Positions 16,661 to 26,950 of a stretch of 64,000 nucleotides of DNA are shown in pieces; position 1 is the first letter of the stretch, and each line of letters begins with the position of its first letter. The notes under the pieces are model-generated. The model ran no database searches, was not told where the DNA came from, and saw only the letters and a program-made list of their open reading frames with translations. The DNA is from Lewinellaceae bacterium (lineage in GTDB: Bacteria; Bacteroidota; Bacteroidia; Chitinophagales; Saprospiraceae): NCBI GenBank assembly GCA_016713985.1, contig JADJOD010000027.1:1-64000 (forward strand). The letters are read 5' to 3'. Made by a program: the position numbers and the translations under genes.

Positions 16661-18463
16661 ATGCGACAACAGTTCCTTCTGTTTTTCCTTCTTTGTGTAA
16701 CCACTTTGTCTGCTCAGACGGGCTGCCCCGGCTGCGCGGTGGATTTGCCGGCCGGCCTTGCCGCCGACACCCTGTACCTTCAAAGCCTGTCTGACGGCGA
16801 AAAAGGCAAGTATTACGATCGTGATCTTTCTTTCCGGATGCCAAAAACCACCACACCGGTTTATGCCATCGACAGCACCACACTACTCGGATTTACGATT
16901 TCGAAGATCGAGATCATTTCGATCGACGGGGTGCCGCCCGGATTACACTGGCAACCCAATCAATGGGTTTTCGAAACGGCCACCCAAACGGACGGCTGTG
17001 TAAAATTCTGTGGAACGCCTTCTGTATCAGATAGTTTTGTGATGACGGTAAAGATCAGGGCTACTGTACTTTTTATCGTACAGGAAGCAACTTTTCCCCT
17101 GAAAATTTACATCGCTCCAAAGGTCAGCACGACGGAAGGGTTTACCATGACCAACGGGGCGGACTGCGGTTCCACCACCGTTTCCTTTGAAAACAACATT
17201 CCTTCTGGCGGCCTGCCCGGTTTCACCTATGAATGGGATTTTGGCGACGGCACCACCTTCACCGGTGAAAACCCGCCGCCACATACCTACAACGTGCCGG
17301 GAATGTATCCCGTCACCTACCACGCCACAGTAGATACGGCCGGTTTTGTGCTGGAAAGTATCACCGTGCTTGGTGTAGACTGCGTCGATCAACTCGGCGT
17401 GGGGGCTCCCGATCTTTATCTCTTAGTCAACGACCCCGTTGGAACGGAACTTTTCGATTCTTCTCCGGATGTGGACAATACCCCGCTGCCGTACAATTTT
17501 CCGGTAAACCTGAAGATGGAAAACGGCAATTATACCTTGGCTGTTTGGGACGAAGACTCCGGGTTGAAAGGTTCGGATGATGCCTGCGGCACCATCTCCT
17601 TCAACATTTTAAGCGGCGATACCCTGGTGTCGGGCGGCCTGACGGTGATCCTGAACATCGTACACGACGTGGATGAAATCAATTCGACAGACACCGTGTA
17701 CGTATATCCGCAACCTGCCGAACCGTTTGTGGTAGCACCTGAAGGGCTTACAGCTTGTGAAGGCTCCGATACGTTATTGCTCGTGTCATCGTCCGGCGCC
17801 GCCAATCAATGGTGGTATGAAGGCGAAGAGATCAACGGCGCGGTCGATTTTATTTACGAACCCACCCAGAGCGGTTACTATCAGATACAGGTAAACGGCG
17901 CTTACGGCTGTTCAGCCATTTCAGACAGCGTACTGGTGCAGATATTCCCGGCGCCGGCCCAGCCCGTTTATGTCAACGTCAATAATTCACTCCGCTTAGT
18001 GGATACCACGGCGCTTCCTCCGGATTATTCGCTGCAGTGGTACAACGGCAACGACCCGATTCCCGGCGAGACCGGGTTTCGGTACTGTGCCACTTCAAAC
18101 GGCAACTACGGGCTGCTGGTGACCGATAATGCGACCGGGTGTACCAGTTTTTACGCAACGCCGGTTATTTACGACCCCAACTTCGACTGTACGATCGGCA
18201 CAAACGAAGCGTCGCAACTGGCCGTAGGTATTGTTCCCAACCCGGCTTCCGAATCGGTCCGCATCACGTTCGGGCAACTGCCGCCCGGCGGCGGCCAATA
18301 CCGCGTGTGGGACGTAACCGGCCGCCTAATCAACACCGGCCTGCTGCCTGGTGCTGCCGAAAACCTGGTGCTGCCGTGTTATACGTTCAACACGGGTGTG
18401 TTCACCGTGGAAGTGCTGGCGGACGGTATCCGGGGTGTCGGAAAATTGGTGGTTGTGCGATAA
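16661..18463 (+). CDS. Secreted T9SS protein with PKD and Ig-like domains
   Basis: 600 residues from the ATG at 16661 (MRQQFLLFFLLCVTTLSAQ, a clear signal peptide); the open frame above it runs through the heptamer repeat and is not used. After a Cys-rich segment starting TGCPGCAVDLPAG comes a PKD domain (YEWDFGDGTTFTGENPPPHT), then a C2- or Ig-like segment with LAVWDEDSG, an Ig-like domain (ACEGSDTLLLVSSSGAANQW) and a T9SS type A tail (VGIVPNPASESVRI to KLVVVR). PKD domains are common in adhesins and in surface glycan- or protein-binding proteins. No enzymatic motif is seen. Confidence 0.8.
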   Translation: MRQQFLLFFLLCVTTLSAQTGCPGCAVDLPAGLAADTLYLQSLSDGEKGKYYDRDLSFRMPKTTTPVYAIDSTTLLGFTISKIEIISIDGVPPGLHWQPNQWVFETATQTDGCVKFCGTPSVSDSFVMTVKIRATVLFIVQEATFPLKIYIAPKVSTTEGFTMTNGADCGSTTVSFENNIPSGGLPGFTYEWDFGDGTTFTGENPPPHTYNVPGMYPVTYHATVDTAGFVLESITVLGVDCVDQLGVGAPDLYLLVNDPVGTELFDSSPDVDNTPLPYNFPVNLKMENGNYTLAVWDEDSGLKGSDDACGTISFNILSGDTLVSGGLTVILNIVHDVDEINSTDTVYVYPQPAEPFVVAPEGLTACEGSDTLLLVSSSGAANQWWYEGEEINGAVDFIYEPTQSGYYQIQVNGAYGCSAISDSVLVQIFPAPAQPVYVNVNNSLRLVDTTALPPDYSLQWYNGNDPIPGETGFRYCATSNGNYGLLVTDNATGCTSFYATPVIYDPNFDCTIGTNEASQLAVGIVPNPASESVRITFGQLPPGGGQYRVWDVTGRLINTGLLPGAAENLVLPCYTFNTGVFTVEVLADGIRGVGKLVVVR

Positions 18464-18494
18464 TATATTGATATACAAATTGATAAACAAAAAA

Positions 18495-18521
18495 GCGTCA
18501 TCCCGGACTCCGGGATGACGC
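18495..18521. terminator. Bidirectional terminator
   Basis: Stem GCGTCATCCCGG / CCGGGATGACGC with a 3-nt loop. It is preceded by AAAAAA and followed by TTGTCGTTTT, so it can serve both the T9SS gene to the left and the hydrolase-like gene to the right. Confidence 0.8.
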
Positions 18522-18547
18522 TTGTCGTTTTAAAGAAGAACACGGAC

Positions 18548-20125
18548 TTATTCGAGCACTATTTTTTTCGCAATCAGGCCCTCGCGGAACTGTACTTTGG
18601 CGATATAAATACCTGCCGTCATACCTTCTCTCTGGATGGTAAACTGGTTGGAATTGACGTTGCGGAACGAACGAACCGTGCGGCCGGAAATATCCACCAA
18701 CTCGACGGAAAGGATCTGGTTGTCTTCCTGAGCCAGGAAATTGATCTCCGTTTTGGCCGGGTTGGGCAGTACACTTACGATAGCGCCGTTTTTGATGAGT
18801 TCGTCGGTGCTGACCGATACGCCCGGGCAATCGAGACCCAGTGCGCGGCAGGCGCGGGGAGCAAAGTAATCCATAATGGTATCGGTAGCCGTGCGGGCCG
18901 TGGTGGCGTTTGTGCTGCAATTGAGCGGCACGATCATGCCGTTGGGCAACTGCTGCGAAGGCACAAAGCCGTTCCACTCCCAGGGCGCCGAGTCGTCAGC
19001 CGGTCTTGGCAACGGATAAAAGGCTTCCGAACCACCATTCGTGGTGCGTGCGTATACCGAGAGCGGGTCGTTCAGCAGGCCGCCGAAAGAGAACACGTCG
19101 TTGTTGCCCAATCCGTCCTGGATCGGTGCAACGCCGCAGGAGCCGGTTACGTTTACCACGGCATAGTTGAATCCGGGAACAATAACGGTGCCGTCACCGC
19201 AGGGGGCGTACGGGTCTGCGGGCACGTGGAACGACAGGATCGGCGGCGTATTTGCGTCCAGCCAGGCTTTGTCGCCGAGTGCGCCGCCCATATTGACGGC
19301 CAGTTTGAAGTCGGACGAATAACCCGGGTGGTTTTGCACATACAAGGTGTCGCCGACCGGGTAGCCGGTTTGTGCGGAATACAAGGCATCTACGATGCCG
19401 GGTGTTGCCTGAATACCGAATGGATCGCCGTTGTAAGGCTCGATGATCATCGGGATACCGTTGATCTTGAATTTATCCGGCTCGGAAGTATTCAGGATTT
19501 CGGAATACTGGTCTAATGCGGCCGTGTTGAGCGACAGGTAGCCGCCGGTGCCTTGTCCGAACACAACGATCCGGTCGGGATCGATGCCGAAGGGGTTTCC
19601 GCCCACGTCAGCCGTTTTGCGGAAATACCGGATGCAGGTCCGAACGTCCTGCACGCCGCGATAGGCGGCATTGATCAACGTGTAACGACGCTGCAATTCA
19701 ACGGCAAGGTCGGGGCGCCAGCCCAGGCGATAGTCGATGGAAGCCACCACGTAGCCCATTTTGGCCAGACGGGTGCAAATTTCCACGGCAGCGGAGTCGT
19801 CGCGCAAGCCGCCGCAGGCGCCGTTGATGCTGTACATCGTTGACGGATTGATCCAGGGCAAAAAGTTGCCGGTATGGCAATAAATGATCAGCGGGCGTTT
19901 TGTTTCCGTGTCGCTGGCGGGTGTATAAACGTCCATCACAAGCGGCTGGCGGGCAGTATGGCCCAAAGCGGTACCGATGGTCAATACGGTGAAGTTGGAA
20001 CCGTAAATTGCGGTCGTTTTGTTGGTTTCGGTAAAAACCTGGTCCAGATAACGGTACGGTTGGGCGCTAAGATTCATACCGAATGCCATCAGGGCCAGCA
20101 ATAACAAGAGGGTGCATTTTTTCAT
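18548..20125 (-). CDS. Secreted alpha/beta-hydrolase-like protein with T9SS tail, nucleophile Ser absent
   Basis: 525 residues. The signal peptide (MKKCTLLLLLALMAFGMNLSAQ) is followed by an esterase-like fold: PLVMDVYTPASD, RPLIIYCHTGNF, GYVVASIDYRLGW, YRGVQDVRTCIRYFR and DPDRIVVFGQGTGGYLSL. In related carboxylesterases the last motif is GxSAGG. Here it reads GQGTGG, so Gly replaces the nucleophilic Ser. The C-terminus (VSVLPNPAKTEINF to AKKIVLE) is a T9SS sorting domain. It lies 56 bp downstream of a TonB-dependent receptor on the same strand, suggesting joint action on an outer substrate. It could be a binding pseudoenzyme or use another nucleophile. Confidence 0.75.
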   Translation of the reverse strand: MKKCTLLLLLALMAFGMNLSAQPYRYLDQVFTETNKTTAIYGSNFTVLTIGTALGHTARQPLVMDVYTPASDTETKRPLIIYCHTGNFLPWINPSTMYSINGACGGLRDDSAAVEICTRLAKMGYVVASIDYRLGWRPDLAVELQRRYTLINAAYRGVQDVRTCIRYFRKTADVGGNPFGIDPDRIVVFGQGTGGYLSLNTAALDQYSEILNTSEPDKFKINGIPMIIEPYNGDPFGIQATPGIVDALYSAQTGYPVGDTLYVQNHPGYSSDFKLAVNMGGALGDKAWLDANTPPILSFHVPADPYAPCGDGTVIVPGFNYAVVNVTGSCGVAPIQDGLGNNDVFSFGGLLNDPLSVYARTTNGGSEAFYPLPRPADDSAPWEWNGFVPSQQLPNGMIVPLNCSTNATTARTATDTIMDYFAPRACRALGLDCPGVSVSTDELIKNGAIVSVLPNPAKTEINFLAQEDNQILSVELVDISGRTVRSFRNVNSNQFTIQREGMTAGIYIAKVQFREGLIAKKIVLE

Positions 20126-20181
20126 AAGAAAAACAGTTTTGTTGTGTGCTAGTGTTTTAAGAACGGGAGGTTGATGTATAT

Positions 20182-22995
20182 TTATTTTTGACGGAAATCG
20201 TACAGCAGGCTCAGGTAGGCCATCCGGCCGATACGGGGACCTCCGTAGGTTTGGAATTGTTTGTTGTTCAACAAGTTAGCAGCACCCAGTTTGATGGTGG
20301 TGTTCCAACGGGCGATGGTGCAGTTGATTTGTGCGTCCAGCAGGTCGTAGTCGGGGATTAAACCGGTGAACTGCGGCGATCCTTCAAAGGTAAAGCCCTT
20401 GATCCATTTGTAGTTCACATTGAACCCCCAGGTGTTTTTGCCGATAAAAGCGAGGTCGCGGCCTGAAAAACCGATGTTGAATTTGTGTTCCGGGGTGTTA
20501 AAAGCGGGAATGATCGGGTCGTCTACTTTGGTATTCAGGCGGTTCCACGAATAATTGCCCTGGAGCATGAAGTAATTGGCAAAATAAAAATTCAGTCCGA
20601 TTGCAATCCCTTGTGTGGTTACGGTGTTCGTTGAATTGGCGGCTACCCGGTATACCTGCAGACTGCTGTATTCCGGGCCAAAAAATCCGATTGGGACGTC
20701 GATACCGAGATTGTAACCGATAAAATCGGTGTAAATGCTGTAATAATACCCGGCATCCACGTACAGGCGGTTGAACAAGGTGGTGCGGATGCCCGCCTCA
20801 AATGTTTTGACTTTTTCAGGTTGAATAGGCGCGACGTTAAAGTATTTCAATACGGCGACGCTGATACCCGGCAGGCGGCGGTATTCGTTAAACGACTCGA
20901 TGGTGATCAGGCTGTCAAAACCCTCCAGGTTGCCGACTAAACGCGCGCGCCCGACGTTCAGGTTCAGGTACTGGTCGGTGAGGGTCGGGTTGCGTATAGC
21001 GCTGGAAAAAGACAAACGGCAGAATGTATTTGCCTTGGGTGTCCACACGAGCGAAGCGGCCGGAGTAGCCAGCAGATCGAAGTTTTCGTTTTTATCCAGC
21101 CGTAAAGCGGCACTTAACTTGAACTTTCCAAACGTGCGTTCGGCGCCGGTATAAGCGCCGGCTTCCCAGTTGGTGATGTCAACGCCGGAAGTATCTTTAA
21201 AAATGGTGCCGTCCGAATTGGGGCGATACATGCGGCCGTTGGCGCCGACCACCCATTTATCGAGGAAGGAGGGATTGAACGTGTATTCTCCGTGCAGGTG
21301 GTACAGGGCCGATTTGTCGTAAAACAGGGTGCCTCCTTCCTGCGCATTCGATTTGCGCGAGGTGATGACATCGAACAAAGAATCAAAACGGGCGGTACCG
21401 GGTTCAAAAAAGTCCTTGGTCGGGTTGGAACCGAGCGGGTTGCCCTGATTGGCGTACGCTTCTGCCTGTGCATGCCAGGATACCATAGAATCGCTGTAGG
21501 TATCGAGCCATTGTATGAGTCCCAGGGTGTCGTTGACGTCGGGATAGTTCAGCGGCTTCATTTTGTCAAAATACACGTAACCGAGTTGTGAACTGGTCCA
21601 CCATTGTTCGTAATCAGCTGCCCAGCGGTCGTTGTCCTTGGCGGCGGTCTGCATTTTCAGCGCGGTAAAATAGGGATCGAAGGATTTGCCTGCGTCTTCG
21701 TTGGTCGCGTAGGCGCGGATAAAGTATTTATCCATTTTCCGGAATTCGAGGCGGTTCTGGAAAAACTTGATGCCGCGAAGACTGAAGCGGTTGTCGCCCT
21801 GGTATACCGTGGTGCCCGTGCCGTAACTGGAAGAAATGATGAATTCCGGCGATTCGTAATCTTTATCGGGCCGGGTGCGGAAGTGCAGGGAGACGTTTGT
21901 TTTGATGTTCCGGGTATCGTAGTCCACCAGGTCCGTTTCCTTATACCCGGTGCGGTGATAAATGCCCAGTCCGGCGCGGGTATTGTTCCACCAGCTGTTG
22001 CCGGAAGCGTCGAGGCGGGGCAGGAATTCGTCGCCATAAATATTTACAGCGTCAAAACGGCCCGGGTTGTCGGCGGTTGCAAAGTAATAACCTCCCGATT
22101 CGGTGCCGGTTACGGGATCGTAATTGTCTGCTTCCCAGTCGTTTGCAGTCAGATAGAAGAAGTTGATTTTTGCGGCCATCCAGTCTTTTCCCGCTTTGTT
22201 TTTGAGGGCTCCGGCCCAGCGGATAGCGCCTTCGTAGAGGCTTCGTTCGCCGGTTTTGAGCGATACGGCTAAGCCTTTGTTGAGGAACGGGTTTTTGGTT
22301 TCCATGGAGATTACCCCGTTGAAGGCGTTGGGGCCGTAAAAGGCCGAACTGGCGCCCTGGATCAGGTCGACTTTGAGCACATCGAGGTCGCTGGAGCCCA
22401 AAAAGTTGCCGAGCGAGAAGTTCAGTCCGGGCGCCTGATTGTCCACGCCGTCGATGATCTGGAGCGAACGCACCGGGCTGGTCGAGTTAAATCCGCGGGT
22501 ATTGATGATCGTGAATCCGAGCGAGGCGGTGGTGAGGTCGACGCCTTTCAGGTTGCCGAGGCCGTTGTAGAAACTGATCGCCGGTGTTTCTTTGATGGCG
22601 ATGGCGTCGAGGTTTTCGATGGTAAGCGGCGCGGCTTTTTGTTTGTCGTCGATCCGCTGGCCTTTTACCACGGTTTCCGTGATGATGATGGAGCTTGCGG
22701 CCATTTTCACCACAATTTTTGGCGCCGCGTCGGTCACCTGGAGTTCCTGGGTGGTATAGCCGGTGTAGGCAAACCGGATGGTGACCGGCAGGGTTTCCAC
22801 CTTGAGCGTAAACTCGCCGTTATAGTCGGTGATGGTGCCGCCGCCGCCGGTGAGTGCCACAGCTGCGCCGATCAGGTCTTCTCCGGTATCGCCGTCGAGT
22901 ACCTTTCCGCGCAGGGTGATTTGCGCATAGCCAGAGGCGCTGCAAAGGATGATCCACAAAAGACTGAAAATCAAATTTTTGTTGAGTTGCTTCAT
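20182..22995 (-). CDS. TonB-dependent outer membrane receptor
   Basis: 937 residues. A signal peptide (MKQLNKNLIFSLLWIILCSASGYAQ) leads into a carboxypeptidase-regulatory-like domain (LRGKVLDGDTGEDLIGAAVAL). The plug domain (TETVVKGQRIDDK, GVDLTTASLGFTIINTRGFN, GASSAFYGPNAFNGVISMET) and a beta-barrel follow, ending in an aromatic-rich strand YLSLLYDFRQK as expected for BAM insertion. There is no SusD-type gene beside it, so it is not a classical SusCD pair. The only partner is the secreted hydrolase-like gene downstream. The ligand is unknown. Confidence 0.9.
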   Translation of the reverse strand: MKQLNKNLIFSLLWIILCSASGYAQITLRGKVLDGDTGEDLIGAAVALTGGGGTITDYNGEFTLKVETLPVTIRFAYTGYTTQELQVTDAAPKIVVKMAASSIIITETVVKGQRIDDKQKAAPLTIENLDAIAIKETPAISFYNGLGNLKGVDLTTASLGFTIINTRGFNSTSPVRSLQIIDGVDNQAPGLNFSLGNFLGSSDLDVLKVDLIQGASSAFYGPNAFNGVISMETKNPFLNKGLAVSLKTGERSLYEGAIRWAGALKNKAGKDWMAAKINFFYLTANDWEADNYDPVTGTESGGYYFATADNPGRFDAVNIYGDEFLPRLDASGNSWWNNTRAGLGIYHRTGYKETDLVDYDTRNIKTNVSLHFRTRPDKDYESPEFIISSSYGTGTTVYQGDNRFSLRGIKFFQNRLEFRKMDKYFIRAYATNEDAGKSFDPYFTALKMQTAAKDNDRWAADYEQWWTSSQLGYVYFDKMKPLNYPDVNDTLGLIQWLDTYSDSMVSWHAQAEAYANQGNPLGSNPTKDFFEPGTARFDSLFDVITSRKSNAQEGGTLFYDKSALYHLHGEYTFNPSFLDKWVVGANGRMYRPNSDGTIFKDTSGVDITNWEAGAYTGAERTFGKFKLSAALRLDKNENFDLLATPAASLVWTPKANTFCRLSFSSAIRNPTLTDQYLNLNVGRARLVGNLEGFDSLITIESFNEYRRLPGISVAVLKYFNVAPIQPEKVKTFEAGIRTTLFNRLYVDAGYYYSIYTDFIGYNLGIDVPIGFFGPEYSSLQVYRVAANSTNTVTTQGIAIGLNFYFANYFMLQGNYSWNRLNTKVDDPIIPAFNTPEHKFNIGFSGRDLAFIGKNTWGFNVNYKWIKGFTFEGSPQFTGLIPDYDLLDAQINCTIARWNTTIKLGAANLLNNKQFQTYGGPRIGRMAYLSLLYDFRQK

Positions 22996-23181
22996 ACGGG
23001 TGTCAGATTATTTTTCAGACAAAACTATGTGAAACAGTACATTTTCTAAAACCCTGTTTGCCTTGCAAAAAAAGAAAGAAAATTTGATTCCAAATGGAAA
23101 ATAGAGATTTTCCGAAAAAGCCGACAAAACCCGGCGGCAGCCGGAAGAGCGCGGGTTCGGAATACCGGCGGTTTTCAGTGC

Positions 23182-23862
23182 TTATTTCTCATTTTTAAGC
23201 ACATATCCCTGTCCAAAAAGGGTGTGAATTATTTTTGTGTCGAAACCTTTGTCCACTTTGTTTCGCAGATAATTGACGTAGACTTCGATCACGTTTGTGC
23301 CGGTGTCGAAGTCGACGTCCCAGACTTTTTCGGCGATTTCGGTTTTGGACAATACCCGTTCGGGGTTGCGCAGGAAAAATTCAAGCAGGGCAAACTCGCG
23401 GGGGGTGAGCGACAATTCCTTACCGGCCCGGCGCACGGTTTTGGCGTCGAGGTCCTGTTCCAGGTCGGCAAAACGCAGCAAATTTCCCGGTTTAAACGCC
23501 GATGCAGGCCGGCGGGCGAGGGCTTTGATCCGGGCCAGGAATTCGCGAAACTCGAAGGGTTTGCTCAGGTAATCGTCGGCTCCGGCTTCCAGTCCGCTCA
23601 CCTTGTCGTCCGTGTGCCCCAGCGCCGACAGCATCAAAAAGGGTGTTTTTTTTCCCAGTTGGCGCAATTGGCGGCAAAGTTCCAGTCCGCCTAATCCTGG
23701 CATAATAATGTCGGAAACAATGACGTCGTAGGTGTTTTCGCTTGCGAGTTGCAAACCCGTGTGCCCATCGGTAGCGGTATCTACCGCCCAGTTTTGTTCC
23801 TCCAGCCCTTGCCGGAGCGATTGGATGGTTTTAATTTCGTCCTCGATCAACAGGATACGCAT
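23182..23862 (-). CDS. OmpR-family response regulator
   Basis: 226 residues. The receiver domain has the acidic pair ED (residues 7-8), phospho-acceptor Asp51 (VIVSDIIMPGLGG), Ser79 and Lys101 (LSKPF). The C-terminal winged helix shows LTPREFALLEFFLRNPERVL and VIEVYVNYLRNKVDKGF, typical of OmpR/PhoB. No histidine kinase gene adjoins it. A lone kinase gene lies at 43130-44119, but a pairing is only speculation. Regulated genes are unknown; the TonB receptor gene lies downstream on the same strand after ~190 bp. Confidence 0.9.
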   Translation of the reverse strand: MRILLIEDEIKTIQSLRQGLEEQNWAVDTATDGHTGLQLASENTYDVIVSDIIMPGLGGLELCRQLRQLGKKTPFLMLSALGHTDDKVSGLEAGADDYLSKPFEFREFLARIKALARRPASAFKPGNLLRFADLEQDLDAKTVRRAGKELSLTPREFALLEFFLRNPERVLSKTEIAEKVWDVDFDTGTNVIEVYVNYLRNKVDKGFDTKIIHTLFGQGYVLKNEK

Positions 23863-23989
23863 GGTGCGAATATACGAAGGAAAGCGTTTTTGCCTGCGGC
23901 ATTATTTTGGCAGAGTACTTGCAGGTATGAACGGGCAGAGTCTGTATATTCGCGGTGCATTTGGACACATGTAATCATCAACCCATCCT

Positions 23990-25557
23990 ATGTTGAAAAC
24001 AATATTGCGCCAGCTTCTCCTTCTGGTTGCATTTTTTCCGATTCATTTTATTGGCGCACAATCCGATCGTATCCAGCAACTGGAAACTGAGGTGCGCGCG
24101 GCTTCGGGCGCTGACCGGGTAGAAAACTGCTTCGTTTGTCGGACGCATACGCCGAGGCCGGCAATTACGACAAGGCCGCCGACTGGGCGGAAGAAGCCGG
24201 TGATTTTGCCAAAAAACTGCGACTTCCCGCTCTGCGTGCCACGGCGCTCAACCGCGAAGGCAAAGCGATGATGCTCGGCGGCAAAAGAAAAGCGGCGGGC
24301 CGGTTCGAACAAAGCCTCGAAGTCCTCCGTTCGACGGCCAGCGGCGATAAAACGCTTGCGATGGACAACCTCGAACACCTGCGCACCCTGGCGCTGCGTT
24401 CCGGCCGCGAAAAAGACATTGCTTCGGTCAACGACCAAATTGCCCGGCTTAACAATATGGTTACGACTATACCGTCGGCACAAAACGCCGCCCCGATCAC
24501 CCGGCAGGAATTGCGCGAGGAAATACACAACCTGCAAAATGAAATTGCCAAACAGCAGGCAAAGGCAAGCGGGGTGGTGTTCAATACCGCAGAATTTGAA
24601 AAAAGAAACCAGGAATTACAGGCGCAACTGGCAGAACGGGAGGCCCAGATTGATCAAATGACCGAAGAGCAGATGAAAACCTCCATGTTGCTCATGCAAC
24701 AGCGGTATATGCTTGATTCTGTGGTGTTTCGCGCCAGTCTCGACTCCCTTTCCGCCGCCAACTGGAACCTCGAACTGCGCGAAGCCGAAAGTAACCGGAA
24801 GTTCTACATCGCGGCTATTGCCGCCTTGCTGATGCTGGCCTTCGGGGCGTTGTACAGTTTTGTCCGCGCCCGGCAGAACGCCAAGGTGCTGGAAGGCAAA
24901 AACGAAGTGATCCGGGAAGAACAACAGCGTTCCGAAAACTTGCTGCTCAACATCCTGCCGTCGCTGGTAGCCGAAGAGCTCAAGAAAAAAGGCCACACCA
25001 ACGCCCAGTATTATGAAGATGTGAGTGTTTTATTCGCCGATTTTGTCGGATTCAGTAAAATTGCCGAACAACTCAAACCGCAGCAATTAGTTACCGAATT
25101 AGACACGGCTTTCCGGGCTTTCGACGAGATCATCGCCAAACACGACCTTGAAAAGATCAAAACCATCGGCGACGCCTATATGTGCGCCGGCGGGATTTCC
25201 AACGGCGCCGGCAGCCAGATGCGCGACATGGTCGGCGCCGCCCGCGATATGCAGCAGTGGCTGGCCGTCTGGAATACCGAAAGGCAACGCCAGGGATTGC
25301 CGCGATTCGACGCCCGTATCGGCATCCACCGCGGACCGGTTGTTGCCGGGGTGGTGGGGTCCAAAAAATTTGCCTTCGATATCTGGGGCGATACCGTGAA
25401 CATCGCTGCCCGGGTGGAACAGGCCGGCGAAGGTGGAAAGATCAATATTTCCGGTAATGCCTATGAAGTGGTGAAAAACTTTATCCCCTGTAAATACCGC
25501 GGCAAAATCGCCGCCAAAAACAAGGGTGAAATCGATATGTACTACGTGGAAAATTGA
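23990..25557 (+). CDS. Membrane-bound class III adenylate cyclase (one frame break)
   Basis: The restored protein is 522 aa. The signal-like N-terminus MLKTILRQLLLLVAFFPIHF is followed by a TPR-like helical region (LSDAYAEAGNYDKAADWAEE), a coiled coil, a membrane helix near residue 272-295 (FYIAAIAALLMLAFGALYSF), and a class III cyclase domain (~345-522) with VLFADFVGFSKIAEQ. Lys in EKIKTIGDAYM and Asp in FDIWGDTVNIAARVE match adenylate rather than guanylate cyclases. The frame breaks at AAAA 24123-24126; one more A joins ADRVE to KLLRLSDAYAEAG. TPR-plus-cyclase proteins of this build are common in Saprospiraceae. The sensed signal is unknown. Confidence 0.85.
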
Positions 25558-25562
25558 GATAA

Positions 25563-25666
25563 AGTCATAAGTCGTGAGTCATAAGTCATAAGTCGTGAGT
25601 CATAAGTCGTGAGTCGTGAGGTGTGCGACTTATGACTCACGACTCACGACTCACGACTTATGACTC
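25563..25666. repeat. Inverted heptamer array (AGTCATA / AGTCGTG)
   Basis: The left arm (25563-25618) is eight 7-bp units of two kinds, AGTCATA and AGTCGTG. The right arm (25626-25666) carries the complements TATGACT and CACGACT. It separates two convergent genes. The TAA stop of the right-hand gene (25658-25660) lies inside the right arm. Confidence 0.9.
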
Positions 25667-26885
25667 CTCTTTAAACGGATGCCTTGGCAACCATTCTTCC
25701 ACGGGTTTCAGGTAATCGAGCACGGTTCCGGCGAATTTATTGGCAATGGAATTCCGGTGCCGCAGGTAACACCACAGGTCCTGCGCTACTGCGCCGACGG
25801 AGCTTTTGATTTCCAGTGCCGTGCGGGCGAAAACGATGTTTTTGCAGCCCGACTCCAGCCCGATCCGGATAATATCGTACAAAATATTCAGGTACAACTG
25901 CTTATCATGGTTGTGCTCTTTGTCGTAGCCCAGGAAGTGCGCTTCTAATTCCTCGTGGTTCCGGATGGTGGTATAAAACGCCAGCAATTCGTCGTTGTGA
26001 TAATAGGCGAACATGCGAAAATGATTTCCCAGATCGTGTTTCAGCGCCAGGAGGTAGTTTTCGTTGAGGTCTACCATATTGAAGCCTGCATTTTTGGCTA
26101 CTTCACTGTAAAGCGTATAGATGCGCGGCAATTCGCGTTGTATCTCCACCAGGGTCAGTTCCCGCCGCTCCAGTCCGTCTAATTTTTTGAACGCCCGTTT
26201 TGCCCGGGTTCTGTATTTGGTGGACATGGCTGCCAGGTAGGCGTCGAAATCGGGGTAATGCAGGTTCAAAACCATGTTCGGCTGGATGTCGAACTCCACA
26301 AAACCCTTGCTGACGAATGATTTTCCGTGTTCAATATTGGACGGCGCGATGTCTTTTATCAGTATGACCGGCATTTTTACACGTTCCCGATCCATCGTTT
26401 CCACCACTTCCGTCAACGCCTTTTCCAGGTTTTCAATAGCATCCACCGGATTGATCTTCCGGTCGTCGAAGTAGTATCCGTGTTCCCCGGTCAGCAACAT
26501 ATTGCCGCAGATCAGGATATCGGCAGCCGCCATACTTGCCACGCGGCGTTTGATCCACCTGGCCAGTGCGTTAAAAAACAGGGATCTTTCGACGGTGCGT
26601 CGAGGTCGTTGATATTATCGTCCCCTTGAAATATTTGATCTGGCAAAGCGCCACACCCACCGGTTCGTCACCTTTGTAAAAGACTAAGTAGCCGAAACGC
26701 ATCCCCAGTGGCGGGTTGTGCTCCAGGACGGAGAGATAAGGTCGTTGCAGAAAAATATCGTGTTCCGGCGCTGCGGCATCCCAATCCTGCCCGGCCGCTT
26801 CGATGGAACGGAAAAAACTGTACCTGATCTGATCATCGGAAGCAGTTTTGCCGGCAGCCTGCATGTCAGTAAGAGTGTTGGGCAT
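25658..26885 (-). CDS. FemAB/GNAT-like acyltransferase (two frame breaks)
   Basis: Two overlapping open frames read as one 409-aa protein if one base is added at C4 26622-26625 and one at A6 26573-26578. This links IKYFKG to DDNINDLDAPSKDPCFFNALARW and on to ASMAAADILICGNML. The fold resembles the peptidogalycan/FemAB group of GNAT transferases (MRFGYLVFYKGDEPVGVALC; MSTKYRTRAKRAFKKLDGLE; DELLAFYTTIRNHEELEAHF). The start at 26885 (MPNTLTDMQAAGK) is favoured by a TTTCTTTG -7-like box upstream on this strand; 26951 or 26966 would overlap the pyrophosphatase gene. Substrate unknown. The C-terminal stop comes from the adjacent heptamer repeat. Confidence 0.7.
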
Positions 26886-26950
26886 GGATAAAAGAGGTGT
26901 CTGATCGTTGCGACAAAGAAAACGTGTTGTTGCTGAAATGGTTGCTTTCA

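Noticed and set aside
18515..19516. 333-aa plus-strand open frame
   Set aside because: Antisense to the secreted alpha/beta-hydrolase-like gene and begins inside its terminator region.
21604..22272. 222-aa plus-strand open frame
   Set aside because: Antisense to the TonB-dependent receptor; no recognised domain.
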